DNA of 64,000 nt from Cryptomeria japonica (lineage: Eukaryota; Streptophyta; Pinopsida; Cupressales; Cupressaceae), in NCBI RefSeq assembly GCF_030272615.1, contig NC_081410.1, forward strand, positions 260,264,437 to 260,328,436, read 5' to 3'. The position numbers and the translations under genes are program-made. Positions 11,290 through 22,520 of the stretch are shown here, piece by piece. Position 1 is the first letter of the stretch; every line of letters starts with the position of its first letter. The notes beneath the pieces were generated by a model that saw only the letters and a list, made by a program, of their open reading frames with translations, ran no database searches and was not told the origin of the DNA.

Positions 11290-11736
11290 TTTGCTCCTAC
11301 AGGCCAAAATAACATGATTTTTCACATTTTAACACTTCACAAGGCAAAAACAAATCAATTCCAATGCCCAGGATCAAAAATCAAAAAGGTCAAAAATTTG
11401 GTCAAAATATTCAATCGGACAAAAATTCACATTTGGCTCTCAACACTTAGACAAATTTAAGCTCTGCATCAACATTCCAATTGAACATTAGACCATTCTG
11501 GCGAATTCATTGCATTCAAAATTTGCATCCTAGAAAAGGAGGCTCCAAAAGCTCTCAAAAACGACTGGATTTTGGCCTGAAAAGACAAAATAAAAACCCT
11601 AAGGCTTGACCCTAAATCCAGACAACTAACTGACTAACAAAATCCTAAAAACGAAAGCAAAAACGAACGAAAACAAGCGAAAAGAGGGGGTCCCTATTTG
11701 CGATGGGGCGATGTGTGAAATGGTCACAACAATACC

Positions 11737-13045
11737 CCTGACAGAAGAGGAGAAAATGGAATTCAGAAATATACTATCAAAAAGACATATCTCAGTCAAA
11801 AAGGTGAAGACAAATTAATATGGATGGGATCTAATACAGGTGAGTATAGGGTTAAGGATGGTTATTCGGAACTAATCAAATTACAGCAATGGGAGAAGTC
11901 AAAAATTCCATTGCATCTGTGTTGGGATAAAGCTTGCTTCCAAAGGCAGGAATGTTCCTTTGGGCAGCTCTACAATCTAAGATTTTGACAGCAAATTGGT
12001 TCAGGAAACTTGGATTTGAGGGCCCCTCAAAATGCTCACTTTGTGAAAAAGAAGAAGAATCTGCCAATCATCTTCTGTTAAACTGTCCTCATTCCTCTGA
12101 ATGTTGGACATGGCTGTGTGAGAAACTAGGTTGGAAGACTGCCCTTCCCAATAACTTATTAGATATTCTGAATAGCTGGCGAATGTTGGACATGGCTGTG
12201 TGAGAAACTAGGTTGGAAGACTGCCCTTCCCAATAACTTATTAAATATTCTGAATAGCTGGCGAAACTTATTTAGGAACAGCCTTTATAACATAACATGG
12301 AAATTAGCTCCATCCATTCTAGTTTGGGAAATTTGGAAAGAAAGGAATAGGAGATTGTTCCAAAATAAGAAAATGGAAGTTGAATATCTATTAAATAAAA
12401 TTGAAGCTTATATAGTGGAAACAACCAATAACAGATTAAAAAACAGCACTTTAAACGATTGTATATTCTCAAGTTGGGATAGCAAAATTAGAAAAGCATG
12501 GTATGGTCTGCAGATACCCCCACACTATGGGAAAGGGGGTAAGGAGAGCAAACAATTGAGAGAACAATGTATATGGGAAAAACCAGAATATGGTAGGTTC
12601 AAACTAAACTTCAATGGTGCATCCAGAGGGAAACCTGGGACCGCTGGGATAGGTTGCATCATACATCATTGGGATGGTTCCATTTTGTGCCAAACTTGCC
12701 AAGCCAATAGGGAAGGTTACTAATAATATCGCTGAAATGGATGCAGTAATAGAAGGGCTATTGTTAAGTATAAATTTAGGTATTAATTAATTGGCAATAG
12801 AAGGAGATTCTCAAATTATTATTAATGCCTAAAGGACAAAAAGTACCCCCAACTGGAAATTAAACTCAAGGTTGGGGAGAGCTGTGGAATTCTTAGATCA
12901 TTTTGAAGAGGTTTTAATTAATCATACTTATAGAGAGGGCAATAAGGAGGCAGACTTACTTGCAAATCTAGGAGCCGATGGTTGCTTTTTAGAACAAGTA
13001 GACCAGAAGTTTAGAGGGCAAGCAGCTATAGTACTGGGGCAATAA
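11737..13045 (+). pseudogene. LINE ORF2 C-terminus: zinc-binding region and RNase H
   Basis: This continues the LINE after the insertion. The RT-associated zinc-binding (zf-RVT) signature 'CSLCEKEEESANHLLLNCPHS' (C-x2-C ... H-x4-C) lies at about 12034-12096, preceded by 'WDKACFPKAGMFLWAALQ' with a frameshift. After an 82-bp duplication comes 'ILVWEIWKERNRRLF', then RNase H: 'KLNFNGASRGKPGTAGIG' (the catalytic D of 'NFDGAS' is N here), 'AEMDAVIEGLLLSI', 'IEGDSQIII' and 'YREGNKEADLLANLGADG'. Stops at about 12721 and near 12788 and 12829 break it. RNase H would degrade the RNA strand during target-primed reverse transcription. Confidence 0.9.
12099..12262 (+). repeat. 82-bp tandem duplication in the LINE
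   Basis: The block from 'gaatgttggacatggctg' to 'gaatagctggc' occurs at 12099-12180 and again at 12181-12262 with one or two differences. The length is not a multiple of three, so it shifts the ORF2 frame. Confidence 0.95.
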
Positions 13046-13444
13046 TAGAAGCCTCAAATAGAGTTATTTAACCTAGCTACATTTATCGGATAGTATGTTT
13101 TAAATTAGAACCATTATTTTATTAGTCTGCTGCACTTGGATGACCTGGCCTACGCATTGCTGAATGGACACAGTTGTCCAGATGTCACATAGGGATTGTG
13201 TGGAAAGCATAAGATGGGGCCCATGTGAAATCTAGAAATTTCCCCTTCAAGAAAGTTCGGAATTCATTATTTCTCGGTAAGATGGGCTGGCTTTCTTCCA
13301 GAGGTAGACTTTTCACATGAGTCCCATCATGTGGAGGTGTCTTGGATATTATTAGTTAGTAGTGAGCTTTTATCCGAAGTATAGCGATTCGAATGCAAAC
13401 GCTGTTGCCTGAGACAGCGACAAAACAAGGTTAGAAGCTTAGAA

Positions 13445-14191
13445 ATGGAGTCGAACATGCGTTTGCTACCAGTGGACGACAACAGATGGATGCCTTTTAG
13501 GGGAGAGGTCAAATTTGAGAGATGGGTTAGAATTATGAACGACCTGGATGACCTGACAAGCAGAGCCGTGAAGGAGATAATGTGTGAGGAGTATATCAAC
13601 AATGAGTTTCGATTTCGGGTAAATTGCGATATTCCTGCAACTTTTGTTTCAATTTTACTAGTTGTGGGTACCCCAAAAAATGAAGCCATTCAGCTATGCA
13701 GAAGGATTTTTAAGGAAGATCTTTTGGGCAACTTAGAATTGGCAGTGGCATGTGTAGATAGCAATTTGAATATTCCATATCCAGAAGATTACTCCTTAGT
13801 TGCAGGAACAGGGGAGGGTCGCAATGTTGAGATTGTGAAACAGCCTCTATTGGTCCTAAAAGATAGCAAAGCCTTTGAAGATAGGAAGCAGGATATAGTC
13901 AGAAACATTGACTTCCTTCTCAAATGGCTTCATATGAAAAGGGCGTCAAGAAATACTTGGTGGGTTGAGTATATGATTGCAGAGGGCTTTCAACCCCCGG
14001 ATTCCATGCCCGAAATAGAGGTGAAAAAAATCCAAGTGATTCCCCCGGTGATTATGACGGCTAGCAAGGTTCGGAGCAACAAAAACAAGAAGCACAAAGC
14101 AGCCCCAGTCAAAGATGGTGAAGGGCCTTCGGTTCCTGTTGAAGATTTCAGGGATAAGGATTATATAGATTGCAGCCTTATGGATGAGTAA
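13445..14191 (+). CDS. Intact 248-codon ORF of unknown function
   Basis: This is the only long undamaged ORF on the left side. It begins AAATGGAGTC (good context) and ends TAA at 14189-14191. I recognise no family. The first 170 residues look globular, with hydrophobic/aromatic spacing (RWVRIMNDLDDL, CDIPATFVSILLVV, DIVRNIDFLLKWLHM, TWWVEYMIAEGF). The tail is basic (KVRSNKNKKHK) then acidic, ending DYIDCSLMDE. No signal peptide or membrane segment is evident. It lies 400 bp past the LINE RNase H frame and before an oligo-A run at about 14862. It could be a LINE-carried third ORF, a 3'-transduced host exon, or an independent retrogene. The lack of decay next to a ruined LINE is the reason to keep it. 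Confidence 0.5.
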   Translation: MESNMRLLPVDDNRWMPFRGEVKFERWVRIMNDLDDLTSRAVKEIMCEEYINNEFRFRVNCDIPATFVSILLVVGTPKNEAIQLCRRIFKEDLLGNLELAVACVDSNLNIPYPEDYSLVAGTGEGRNVEIVKQPLLVLKDSKAFEDRKQDIVRNIDFLLKWLHMKRASRNTWWVEYMIAEGFQPPDSMPEIEVKKIQVIPPVIMTASKVRSNKNKKHKAAPVKDGEGPSVPVEDFRDKDYIDCSLMDE

Positions 14192-16015
14192 TATCTACCC
14201 TTAGGTCTTAATATGCTTTTAGTTATAGCCTCTCTGTAATACATATAGCCGGCAGATTTTGTAGGGACACTTAGATGCAACATAATATTGATGCATATTT
14301 CGGCATAGTTCAGGTCCTATGGTTTTTTGTTTAGTATTTCAAAGGCTTCATGAAGCTCCGACTCTGTTTATCGCCCCTTATACTATAGTGTGGCTCAGAA
14401 CCAGACTTTCAAATACAAGTAATATATTAAACATATTTGATATTGATGGTTATATGACTTTGACTGCCGGTATTTCTTAAGAATTTTGGCTACTATGTAG
14501 GATTGTTTTTGCTGATTGTAATGGTGAATGGCTTCATCTGACTGCTTTAATCTTAAGAAAGGATATTAAATGGCTATAGGAAGCAATCAGTATTTTATAT
14601 GAGTTTTTCTGTTATGCTGGTTCATTTTCAAGCTCTCCTCTTTGTCTCATAATAGATATTCAGCTTTTATGAGTAGTAAGGAAGCGGTCGCATCAGAATT
14701 TTTTAACCTTGTGATCAGAATTTTCAGTTGTATGGAAACTTCAAGCAGACGTTGCAGAGGAACATGAATAAGAGGGGCTCCCTTTTAAATGTAAAGGAAA
14801 CAAACTTTACTAATGATGCAAAATTAAGTGTCTCATTAGTCAGGAACCGCTATGGAGTGGACAAAAAAAAAAGCAATGAGTATAAATGGTACACAAGATG
14901 AATAATTATAAGGGCGATAGAATATACTCCAGATTTTACAAGGTTATGAGCACAAGCTATAATTTCAGATGGAGACGATGAAAAAAGAAGTTTTTAAAGT
15001 AAATCCTTTCAAACCATATGATCTCAACCATATTAAAATTAAACTTGAATTAGCTTCAAAAGTAAAACGACAATGTGAATTTGTATAAATATTAAATATC
15101 TGCCGCCTGAAAGACAAAAATTGCTTGGAAGCTATTAAAATATTGTGGAAGATTTCTCCCACAAATTCTGAACTTGAATGCCCAAACCCCATTTGGGACT
15201 CTAAATATGAACGTTTGTTAAAGTGTAGTGCAGGAATGGAGCTCATAAGATGAAGAGAGATTTCATAGCCCAGGAAGGTTTGACAAGAAGAGAAACAAAA
15301 GTCCAACATTAATGAATTACCAAGCCAATGCTTCCGAGTTAAAAATGAAGAAAGAGATTCATTTAAATATTAAGCATAAGTTGCCAAGCTAAGGTACAAA
15401 ATGAATTGGTTAAAAGGGTATAAGGGATCAAAGTATTTTTTTAGAATGCTGAAGCACAAAAATGTTGGGGAACAAAATGATGACATAGAGAAAAATGGAA
15501 TATTTATCCCAAGATCATGAGGAAATCACCAATACACATTTGACTTCTGCAAAGATATTTTCTCTTCAAATGGTGCAAATCATAGATGAAAAACTCTACA
15601 AGTTACTCAAAGACCTCACCATAATACTTATAAGTAATCACAAGACTTGTGCAGAAACTCATGAGCATGAGCCCATACACAATCAGCTTTCAAAAAGGAC
15701 AATTTTTTTTCATCTTAATGACATTTGCTCATGTTCTCAACTCCTTGATTTCATTGATTCTCAATTGATTTGACCTTGTTTCAAGTGATCTTAATATTGA
15801 CCGTAGTGGTATGGTATGGAACTCCGTTTTTTTGTTTTTTGATTTAGGTTTTGTTGTTTCTTCTTTGATGTGTAGTGTTCTAGCACTTTTGGGGTTTCAT
15901 TTTTCCGTCTCTCTCTTCTTCTCTTCTTTCTTTCGAACATAGGGTTTACAATTTTCAAAGTTGAAGCTTGATAGTTTTTTTCTTTTTTCTAGACTTTCTA
16001 ACTTTGTAGATAGAG
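14192..16015. other. No recognised gene; AT-rich, one oligo-A run
   Basis: Only short chance open frames occur. A run of ten A at about 14862-14871 could be the poly(A) tail of the LINE or of a transcript containing 13445-14191. The segment 15820-16000 is T-rich and directly precedes the hAT relic, so it may be that element's 5' region. Confidence 0.5.
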
Positions 16016-16905
16016 ATGGCATCTATTGGTAACTGTAATGGTAGCAAGGCCAAGGATGCCACTTGATGCCATGCTAAGAACGATAATGTACAGTGTACAC
16101 TTATTGTACCTTGAGAATGACGAGAGGCAACAATTGCCTCAAATATCAATTTGCACTAATACCTGGTTGAAAATGTGCAGCTGCATAATTTGTGGAGCCA
16201 AAGATCATACAAGAGACAAAGGTTGCCCTTGAATTGAATGAGGAGAAGAAATTTGAAAAGAAAAGAACAACTAAGGCAATTGCAATTATGATTAATTCTC
16301 CTTTTGGATCAAAGTCTGATGTAATAGGCTCTTGTCTCAGCCCACAAATGAGGGGTCCATTCACTAGAGGTAATTCTATCCAAGTAAAGTCACATGGGTT
16401 CTTTGTTTCTCATAATGCTCTCAGTGTGCAACATTTTCTTGAAGGTATGGCATGGAAAAACATCATAAAAGGGATGGCAGCCACTAACTTCTGGTCTTAT
16501 AACAACATACCATTCCATGTTGCAAGAAGTCCATATTAGGAATCATTGGTCCATATGATTTGAGTGGACCCTTATTTGAGGAAGCCGTGAAAAATACTAA
16601 GGTTGTAATAGAAGGTCAAAAGACAATTTGGATGCTAAAATGGCTGCACTATTTTGTCTAGGGTGTGAATAGATTGGGAAAACCGTATGTTGATCAACTT
16701 CCTAGTGGCTTTTGGTGGAAAATTGTTTTTGAAGTGAAAATTAATGAGAATCAGCACAATATACTGATGGAGGTGGTCATGGAAGTGGGTGTAGAAACTG
16801 ACATCCAAGTTATGACCAACAATGTAGCCACATATTTAGCAACAAGGAGAACTTTTGAGGAGAGGTGCCCAGCAATTGTTTGGAGCCCTTGTGTCACCTG
16901 TTGAA
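16016..16905 (+). pseudogene. hAT-type transposase relic (BED/DUF659 family), truncated
   Basis: Starting at ATGGCATC (16016), broken frames read as a plant hAT transposase N-terminal half: a degenerate finger region ('SKAKDATxCHAKNDNVQC'), a charged 'ALELNEEKKFEKKR' segment, 'RGPFTRGN', 'WSYNNIPFHVARSPY' (usually 'ANALPFNVVRSPYF' in DUF659), and later 'DIQVMTNNVATYLATRRTF' with 'PAIVWSPCVTCxIDLQL' (compare 'VVTDNAANYVAAG ... FWTPCAAHCIDLML'). At least five stops or frameshifts separate the pieces. The catalytic C-terminal half and the hAT dimerisation domain are absent. No terminal inverted repeats were identified. Confidence 0.75.
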
Positions 16906-17645
16906 TTGATCTTCAACTTGCAGATACAGGTAAACTTGGATAAGAGAAAAGTTAGAAAACCATGGTTGATGAGGCAAAAAAAATACCAAATATATCTACA
17001 ACCACCCTTGGTTGTTTAACCTAGAAAGAGAGTACGCTAAGGAAAAATAGCTTGTGCAATTAAGAGAAACATAATTTGCCACTAATTTTATGATATTGTG
17101 GAGCATTGCAGCCTCCCTAGCATATTTTAAACAAACGTTTGCAAGCACCAATTAACTATTCCCAGGGCAACAGATCAGAAGCACTGAAGGGTCTTGCATT
17201 AGAGTTATAGGTTGAAGAGATGGAGTGAAGTGTCATGTATTAGAGTTCTTGTTGAAGCTGGAATGAAGTGTAAGTGTCATCTGTTTCACCAAACTTCAAA
17301 TGTGATGAACTCATAATGGCTCAGATGCTAACCATTAGTAAAGGAACTCTGTAGAAAGTTTAGATTGAAGTCTTTCTAGCATTTCCCTAGGGTTGCCTCT
17401 CTTTGTATGTTGGACAAAAGTTCAAAGCTGTCACTTGCTACAAGGCTAAAGTACTTGCAATTATACTGACTGTAAAAAAAAATTTCTATTATCATTAATG
17501 CTACAAGTGAAAGACGGTTTTTCAACAAACTGCTGGTCCCCCAAGGCACAAGAAGTCAGAGAACATTGTCTTCACAAACAAATCAAAAAGTGCATCCAAA
17601 ATGACATTAAAAATAAAAACGGAAAGTGCATGACATGCTCCTTAC
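16906..17645. other. Non-coding; probably intron 8 of the fimbrin gene
   Basis: There is no convincing ORF. It lies directly downstream (minus strand) of the good splice donor CAAAG/GTAAG at 17646/17645. I looked for the next fimbrin exon (the start of CH3) here and did not find it. Confidence 0.5.
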
Positions 17646-20600
17646 CTTTGATGGAAAAGGTTAGCAACAAATGCAAGGTTCAAATTTGTAGATCCCTCAA
17701 CAATGTCCTTTGGGGTCAAGTATCTTCTACAATTTATTTTTTCTGCTTGCAACAAAATCAATTTGGCCCTTTCCATCAGGTCTTTTGATTCCAAAGGAGA
17801 AAAATTACAATGCTCTGGAGCAAGGGCATTCAACAAATAAATATATGCTTCTCCATCCTGTGCACAAAAGAACCAAATGGTAAAATCCACACGTATTCTA
17901 GTATCTTAAACATCTGCATATTAGAATGGCACATTCAACTGGAAGAAAAAACGTTCTTAGGATATTAATACTGAGTGTTGGAATTGAAAATATATTTTGA
18001 TCCATGCAAAATTTTAATACAATTAGATTAAACCAACATGAATGATTTTTGGACTCCTTATAAATAAATCCATAGCTACAGCGCTCAAAAATAAGCAGTT
18101 CAATTATGATGGATGATCAATAACAAAGGTCATACACTCCAGATATATTATGAAGTAATTGCTTGAAAGCAAGTAGGAATAGAGATTTTATTAGGATTGG
18201 AAAAAAAAAATTGGTGGAGAAGTATTCTCCATCTTCCTTTGTTGGAAAGGATAGAGTTCCCACACAGAGGTATTATAGATCCCCACTGTCTAAAGGTCCT
18301 CTCAGATAAGCCACTGGAAAAATGGCAACTTTTACTTCAACTTTCTCTGATCTGCAGGTCACACAGTTTTGGCCAAGTAATTTCATCCTCCTTAAATGAA
18401 TAAATTTGGTAGAAGAAAATCTTTCCAGCCCTTTTTCTCTCTGCCTTAGAAAATGGATTCTTCATTATTAGGTTTAAGGATTGAGAAGAAAGGAGAAATC
18501 TGGAGGGAAGTCCTTGGTTCTTACAAGAGTTGGAAGCTTTCTGAAATGAAGCATCTAGAATTTAATCCATTTAAATTGATATTTTCATACATCTTAGTCT
18601 GAGCAAGATTCACAAACTACTCATTGCATTGCATGATGTAATTTATATTCTATAAACTATTAGATAATCTATAGGAGATATGCTTTCTATGCACAAATTA
18701 AAGGACAAAACCGTTGAATTCATAACAGATATAGAATAGGATCCAGAAAGGCACAAGATATTAACTTTGTAATTACTTCTTAGAAGATTCCAAGATTCCA
18801 CGGTTAGAAAAGAAAAAGCTTCAGAACGGACTGGTAAGCCTAAAGGCTGGTATAATCTAAAAACCAAAAGATGATAAAGATTTAATAGAAAATTTAAAGC
18901 CCACAAAGGCAAGCATAACTCAAGTGTAAGAGGATAAACCAATTCTGCTAGGATTAGTCCTGAACATGAAGAAATTAATCATTCCTTATAAAGAATGGAG
19001 GTCTCCATAAGTACAAAGCAGAAACCTCAACATGACGATGTCAGAACAGACTTCAAGAAAAAGAAAACTAGGAACTAATCAAAATAGAGCATCAAACCAG
19101 TTCCCTGAGAAATTCACTAACCTCCATCAAAATACTTATGAACCTTCCAAAAGGAATAGAATATAGATGATAAGAATTCAATAGAGAATTCAAATCCCAC
19201 ACAGGAAAGAATAACTCTCAAGTGTCAAAGGATAAACCAATTCTGGTAGGATTAGTCCTGAACGAAAAAAAATTAACCATTCATTATAGAGGATGGGGGT
19301 CTCCGTGAGCACAAAGAAGAAACCTCAATACGAAGATGTCAGAACAGAATTCAAGAAAAGGAAAACTAGGAAGTTGCCAAAATAGAGCATCAAACCAGTT
19401 CCTTGAGATATTCACTAACCTCCATCAAAATACTTATGAACCTTCCAAAAGGAATAGAATAAAGATGATAAGAACTCAATGCACACACAGGAAAGCATAA
19501 CTAAAGAGTCGGAGGATTAACCAATTCTGCTAGTATCGGTCCTCATTTCTTATAGAGGAAGGAGATCTCCATGAGTACAAAGCAGAAACCTTAACATGAA
19601 GACGTCACAACAGACTTCAAGAAAAAGATAGCAAGAAAGTTAGCAAAATAGAGCATCAGACCAGTTTCCTGAGAAATTCATTAAACTCCAGCAAATGACT
19701 TAAGAATCTTCCAAAAAGAATAGAATAAAGATACCTCATGGAGTATCAATTCATCAACAAAGTTATCAGATCAAGTAAACTGTAAAAATGTATGGTTAGT
19801 TGTCATTTTTTTATGGTGCCATTCTCAGTCCAAGGATTATAATATTAATTACTATTTGGCACTCTATTTATAGATGATGCCAAATATAGAAAGTGTGAGC
19901 AATAGGCATGGACAGACTACGGTTTATATCTTACTGTACCCTTACCAAGATGAGATAGTTTCATACATCTACAGCTTTTCGTGTAAAAAAATTTAATGCC
20001 TTTAATATAATGCTTTCCTAAACAACAATACAAATTTGCAAGCAAATTTGTCATGGGCAGAACAATAACTACACAATAAGGATATTCTAAAACACAACTG
20101 AGAAACTGGTGAATCAAGTGCATATGAAGCCTCTCATTTTTCTAAACAGTATTAAAAGAAAAGTAGTATGTTTCCAACACGCACCTTGAGATCAGAGGAA
20201 AAATTTGAAATAATTTTCTTAAAATCTGTTTTGCGAAGATGAAAATTCATCCACCGCAGCAAAACCTTCTCAGGAGCTAGATTCATCAGCTCCTCAACTT
20301 CCTGGCAAATTTTGGAACAAACCTAACCTATGAATAACTGTGGTTTAAAAAGATGCTTTATCCAACTTATTGTGAAGGAGTATACAAATTTTGTCTGCAT
20401 TACCTTACTATCATCAACTAACTCAACAAGCTCAGGTGTTTTCTTCAGGTCAAGGTCTGAAAGAAGTTGTATCTGCAAAAAAATTACCAACATGACGATG
20501 AAGATTCTGACCTGCAAATTTCTGATAGACAATTTCACATGCAATGACCATTCTACTGCAGAAAAAAAAAAACTAGGCCTGCTGACAGCATACCTTGATA

Positions 20601-22277
20601 ATTTGAGATATTAAACCAAGTAAAAGGTGAGGCTGCAAATCAAAACAAATGCACTTGTTATTATAATGGGTATGAAGCAAACCTATAAACCAGCCAATAT
20701 CAATGAGATTTTGATTTTCTGAAAATAAATACAACCAAAACATAATTCAAGACATTTCTACCATGGTGGATGCACTGAAAAATGCTCCTCTTAGGCTCAA
20801 GAACCAAATTACGGGGTTCAAAAGCAATGGCACAGGACTAACTTCAACAAAGGAGAGGCAACTTAGTTTACTAATAATCATTAGTTTGAAAAGTATATAT
20901 TTCAATGATAATTTGAATGTTGAATAACTAAAAGAAACACATATGAAAGGAATTCCTATCCATTGGACAAAAACTAAAGAAAACCCACTGCAAACCATTA
21001 ATAAAATAAATCAAACCCATGTGTTAGTTTAGAACAAAAGGAGGAGACCATCCAAAAGTTGTGTTTATTCTAAAAAGGACAGACAAACAATGCAATATAT
21101 CTCACATACCCTTCCTTCAACCAGATCCTGGGTTCCGATATTGACAACCGTGCACCCAATAGCTTTTGCAGAATTCAGACAGAGAGTATGATTTTCATTC
21201 CTCTCCCATGGATTGAGTTTATCTTTAGTATTTAGAGTCCTTTCGTCGATAGTTCCAGGAACTGCCAAATTGATCAATTTGCTGCATACATTCAAAACAT
21301 ATAAAATGCACTGCAGTCTTTCATATTTCAGCATCCATATTCTTGCAATTCTAATTATTTTAAGTAAATTTATCCGGAATTAAAAAATGAGTCGCAATCG
21401 AAAGTCCATTTGTTTGGAACAAAAATAAGCCATTGGAAGCAAATATACCATAGGAGGACTCCATCTTTAGCTATCTCAAATAGATCATTTGTGGAAGGAT
21501 CAATTGGAAGGAATCTTTTCATAAAAGGATCCTCTTCGAAGCAACTATTGATGTGGGCAATATATGCTTTCTTCTCAGATTCACTAATTGTATGAAGCAA
21601 AGTAGTTGTGGCTGCCTTTAGAAACGAGGATGAGTTGCCCGTACCACCACTTTTGGTGCTGGCGTGGGTCTGCATGTTAAGGTACAGCTGCAGATGGCCA
21701 AACGAAACTAAAAAATTATCTTTTGCTCTGTTTCTCATCCTGATGATGGATCATGGAGGATCCAAAACGTTGATGTAAAAAAAGTGAACACAGTTGTTTC
21801 CAGAGGCTAGTTCAAACAAGTTTCTAAGTTTGGAGAAGAGTATATCTGACCAACGAACCAAAGCAGTCCAGTATAATTCTGTACATTTGGCAGGCAGCAA
21901 AACTCACCTTAAGAAAAGCTTCAAAATCTATCTCTTGTTGAGCACTGGCACTGGGGTAATATTTGGCAAGAATCGCTGCCACTTCTTCCTCGGTGAATAA
22001 ATCCTGAAAAGCTTTGAGTTTTGCCATTCCGGAGGCCAAATCGGCTACTGTAACATGCCCTGTCTGGGCTTTCATATGAACGAACTGCAAAAACAACATA
22101 AGCATGAAAGCGGCGAGCATATGAGCATCCATCCATGCGGAGGAGAAGGCCAGAGAAAGACAGGGGAAGAAGAAGGGGATTCCAACTTACATGTGATTTG
22201 AGAGCCCGAAGTTCGACCTGAGTGAATTGGCTCTGCAGCCATGGATCCGACACTAGCACGCCAACAAAGCCTGCCAT
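17646..22277 (-). CDS. FIM: Fimbrin (plastin), actin-bundling protein; exons 1-8 of the gene
   Basis: Fimbrins cross-link actin filaments in the cytosol through four calponin-homology (CH) domains. CDS exons on the minus strand: 22277-22191, 22084-21908, 21687-21449, 21281-21110, 20632-20594, 20472-20404, 20301-20185 and 17857-17646. All introns are GT-AG and the phases agree, giving 370 complete codons plus 2 bases. Motifs: start [20 protein letters not shown], the vestigial EF-hand region (exons 1-2), CH1 in exons 3-5 ('[21 protein letters not shown]', '[20 protein letters not shown]', '[13 protein letters not shown]'), CH2 in exons 7-8 ('[12 protein letters not shown]', '[16 protein letters not shown]', '[17 protein letters not shown]'). 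No stop or frameshift occurs. Plant fimbrins are about 650-700 residues; the CH3-CH4 exons should follow to the left and were not found within 17.6 kb. The gene has either an enormous intron 8 or is truncated. Confidence 0.92.
18858..19735. repeat. Tandem repeat, about 290-bp unit x 3, in fimbrin intron 7
   Basis: The phrase 'ccaattctgctaggatta' recurs (with changes) at about 18935, 19231 and 19518. Flanking words ('gcatcaaaccagttcc', 'aaccttccaaaaggaata') recur with the same 285-297-bp period. Three diverged copies account for the bulk of the 2.3-kb intron. Confidence 0.85.
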
Positions 22278-22520
22278 TTGTCCTTGACGAGATGTGCAAG
22301 GAAATCCTGTTTCAGCTTTCTCCTGCCTTCCTCGCTATCTCCATGTAGTACTGTGATAGGTAAAGCGGGAAGAGTCGAGCCGACTCAATAAAGGCGAGGA
22401 GCCTGGAGGAGGGGCCCACCCATCGCCATGGTTTCTCCATTTTCTAATCTAATTTCCCCGCTGCCACAACGCGGCCAGATTGGAATTAGACCTCTCCATT
22501 CTTCCATCAATTCGGAACAT
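22278..22520 (-). promoter_or_regulatory. 5'UTR/proximal promoter of the fimbrin gene (no clear TATA)
   Basis: This is a moderately GC-rich block directly upstream of the fimbrin ATG, in contrast to the AT-rich DNA beyond 22520. I see no TATA box in good position. It is assigned by location only. Confidence 0.4.

Larger units (their letters stand above)
4322..11731 (-). mobile_element. 7.4-kb LTR-like insertion carrying one unknown gene and a hairpin array
   Basis: The ends are TGTTG...CAACA with a 5-bp TSD, as in LTR retrotransposons, but I cannot find a pair of terminal repeats, a primer-binding site, gag, protease, RT or integrase. Read on the minus strand from 11731, the order is: a non-coding U3-like region, twelve hairpins (11289 to 9524), a TATA box (about 9190), a probable 5'UTR intron, a long ORF (8583-5362), a second TATA box (5178-5170), a poly(A) signal 150 bp further on, and an 820-bp tail to 4322. 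One reading is a giant solo LTR whose U3 contains a gene. The other is a full element that lost its second LTR. The termini and TSD are certain; the classification is inference. Confidence 0.75.
1..13045 (+). mobile_element. Decayed L1-type LINE (RNase H clade), split by a 7.4-kb insertion
   Basis: Coding blocks appear in the usual order of plant L1-like elements: an ORF1-type domain (11-349), AP endonuclease (from 1678), reverse transcriptase (2811-4169), RT-associated zinc-binding region (about 11890-12120) and RNase H (about 12595-13045). The 5' end lies left of the window. Removing 4322-11731 plus one copy of ATACC rejoins the reading frame across the junction (W-K-S-L-D-G-I-P, then L-T-E-E-E), which proves that the outer element is one LINE. 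It is dead: there are many stops and frameshifts, an internal RT deletion and two tandem duplications. The 3' end is uncertain. The RNase H frame closes near 13045, and the first oligo-A run is at about 14862-14871. Confidence 0.9.

Noticed and set aside
9578-11460. Several overlapping open frames on both strands of the hairpin array
   Set aside because: They all cross the near-identical hairpins, which create repeated peptide words in every frame. No codon bias or start consensus separates them from chance.
11876-12067. 63-codon minus-strand ORF opposite the LINE zinc-binding region
   Set aside because: It is a shadow of the plus-strand LINE coding sequence.
22072-22299. Alternative minus-strand frames over fimbrin exon 1 and intron 1
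   Set aside because: They run through the GT-AG intron; the fimbrin frame from 22277 matches the family and explains the region.
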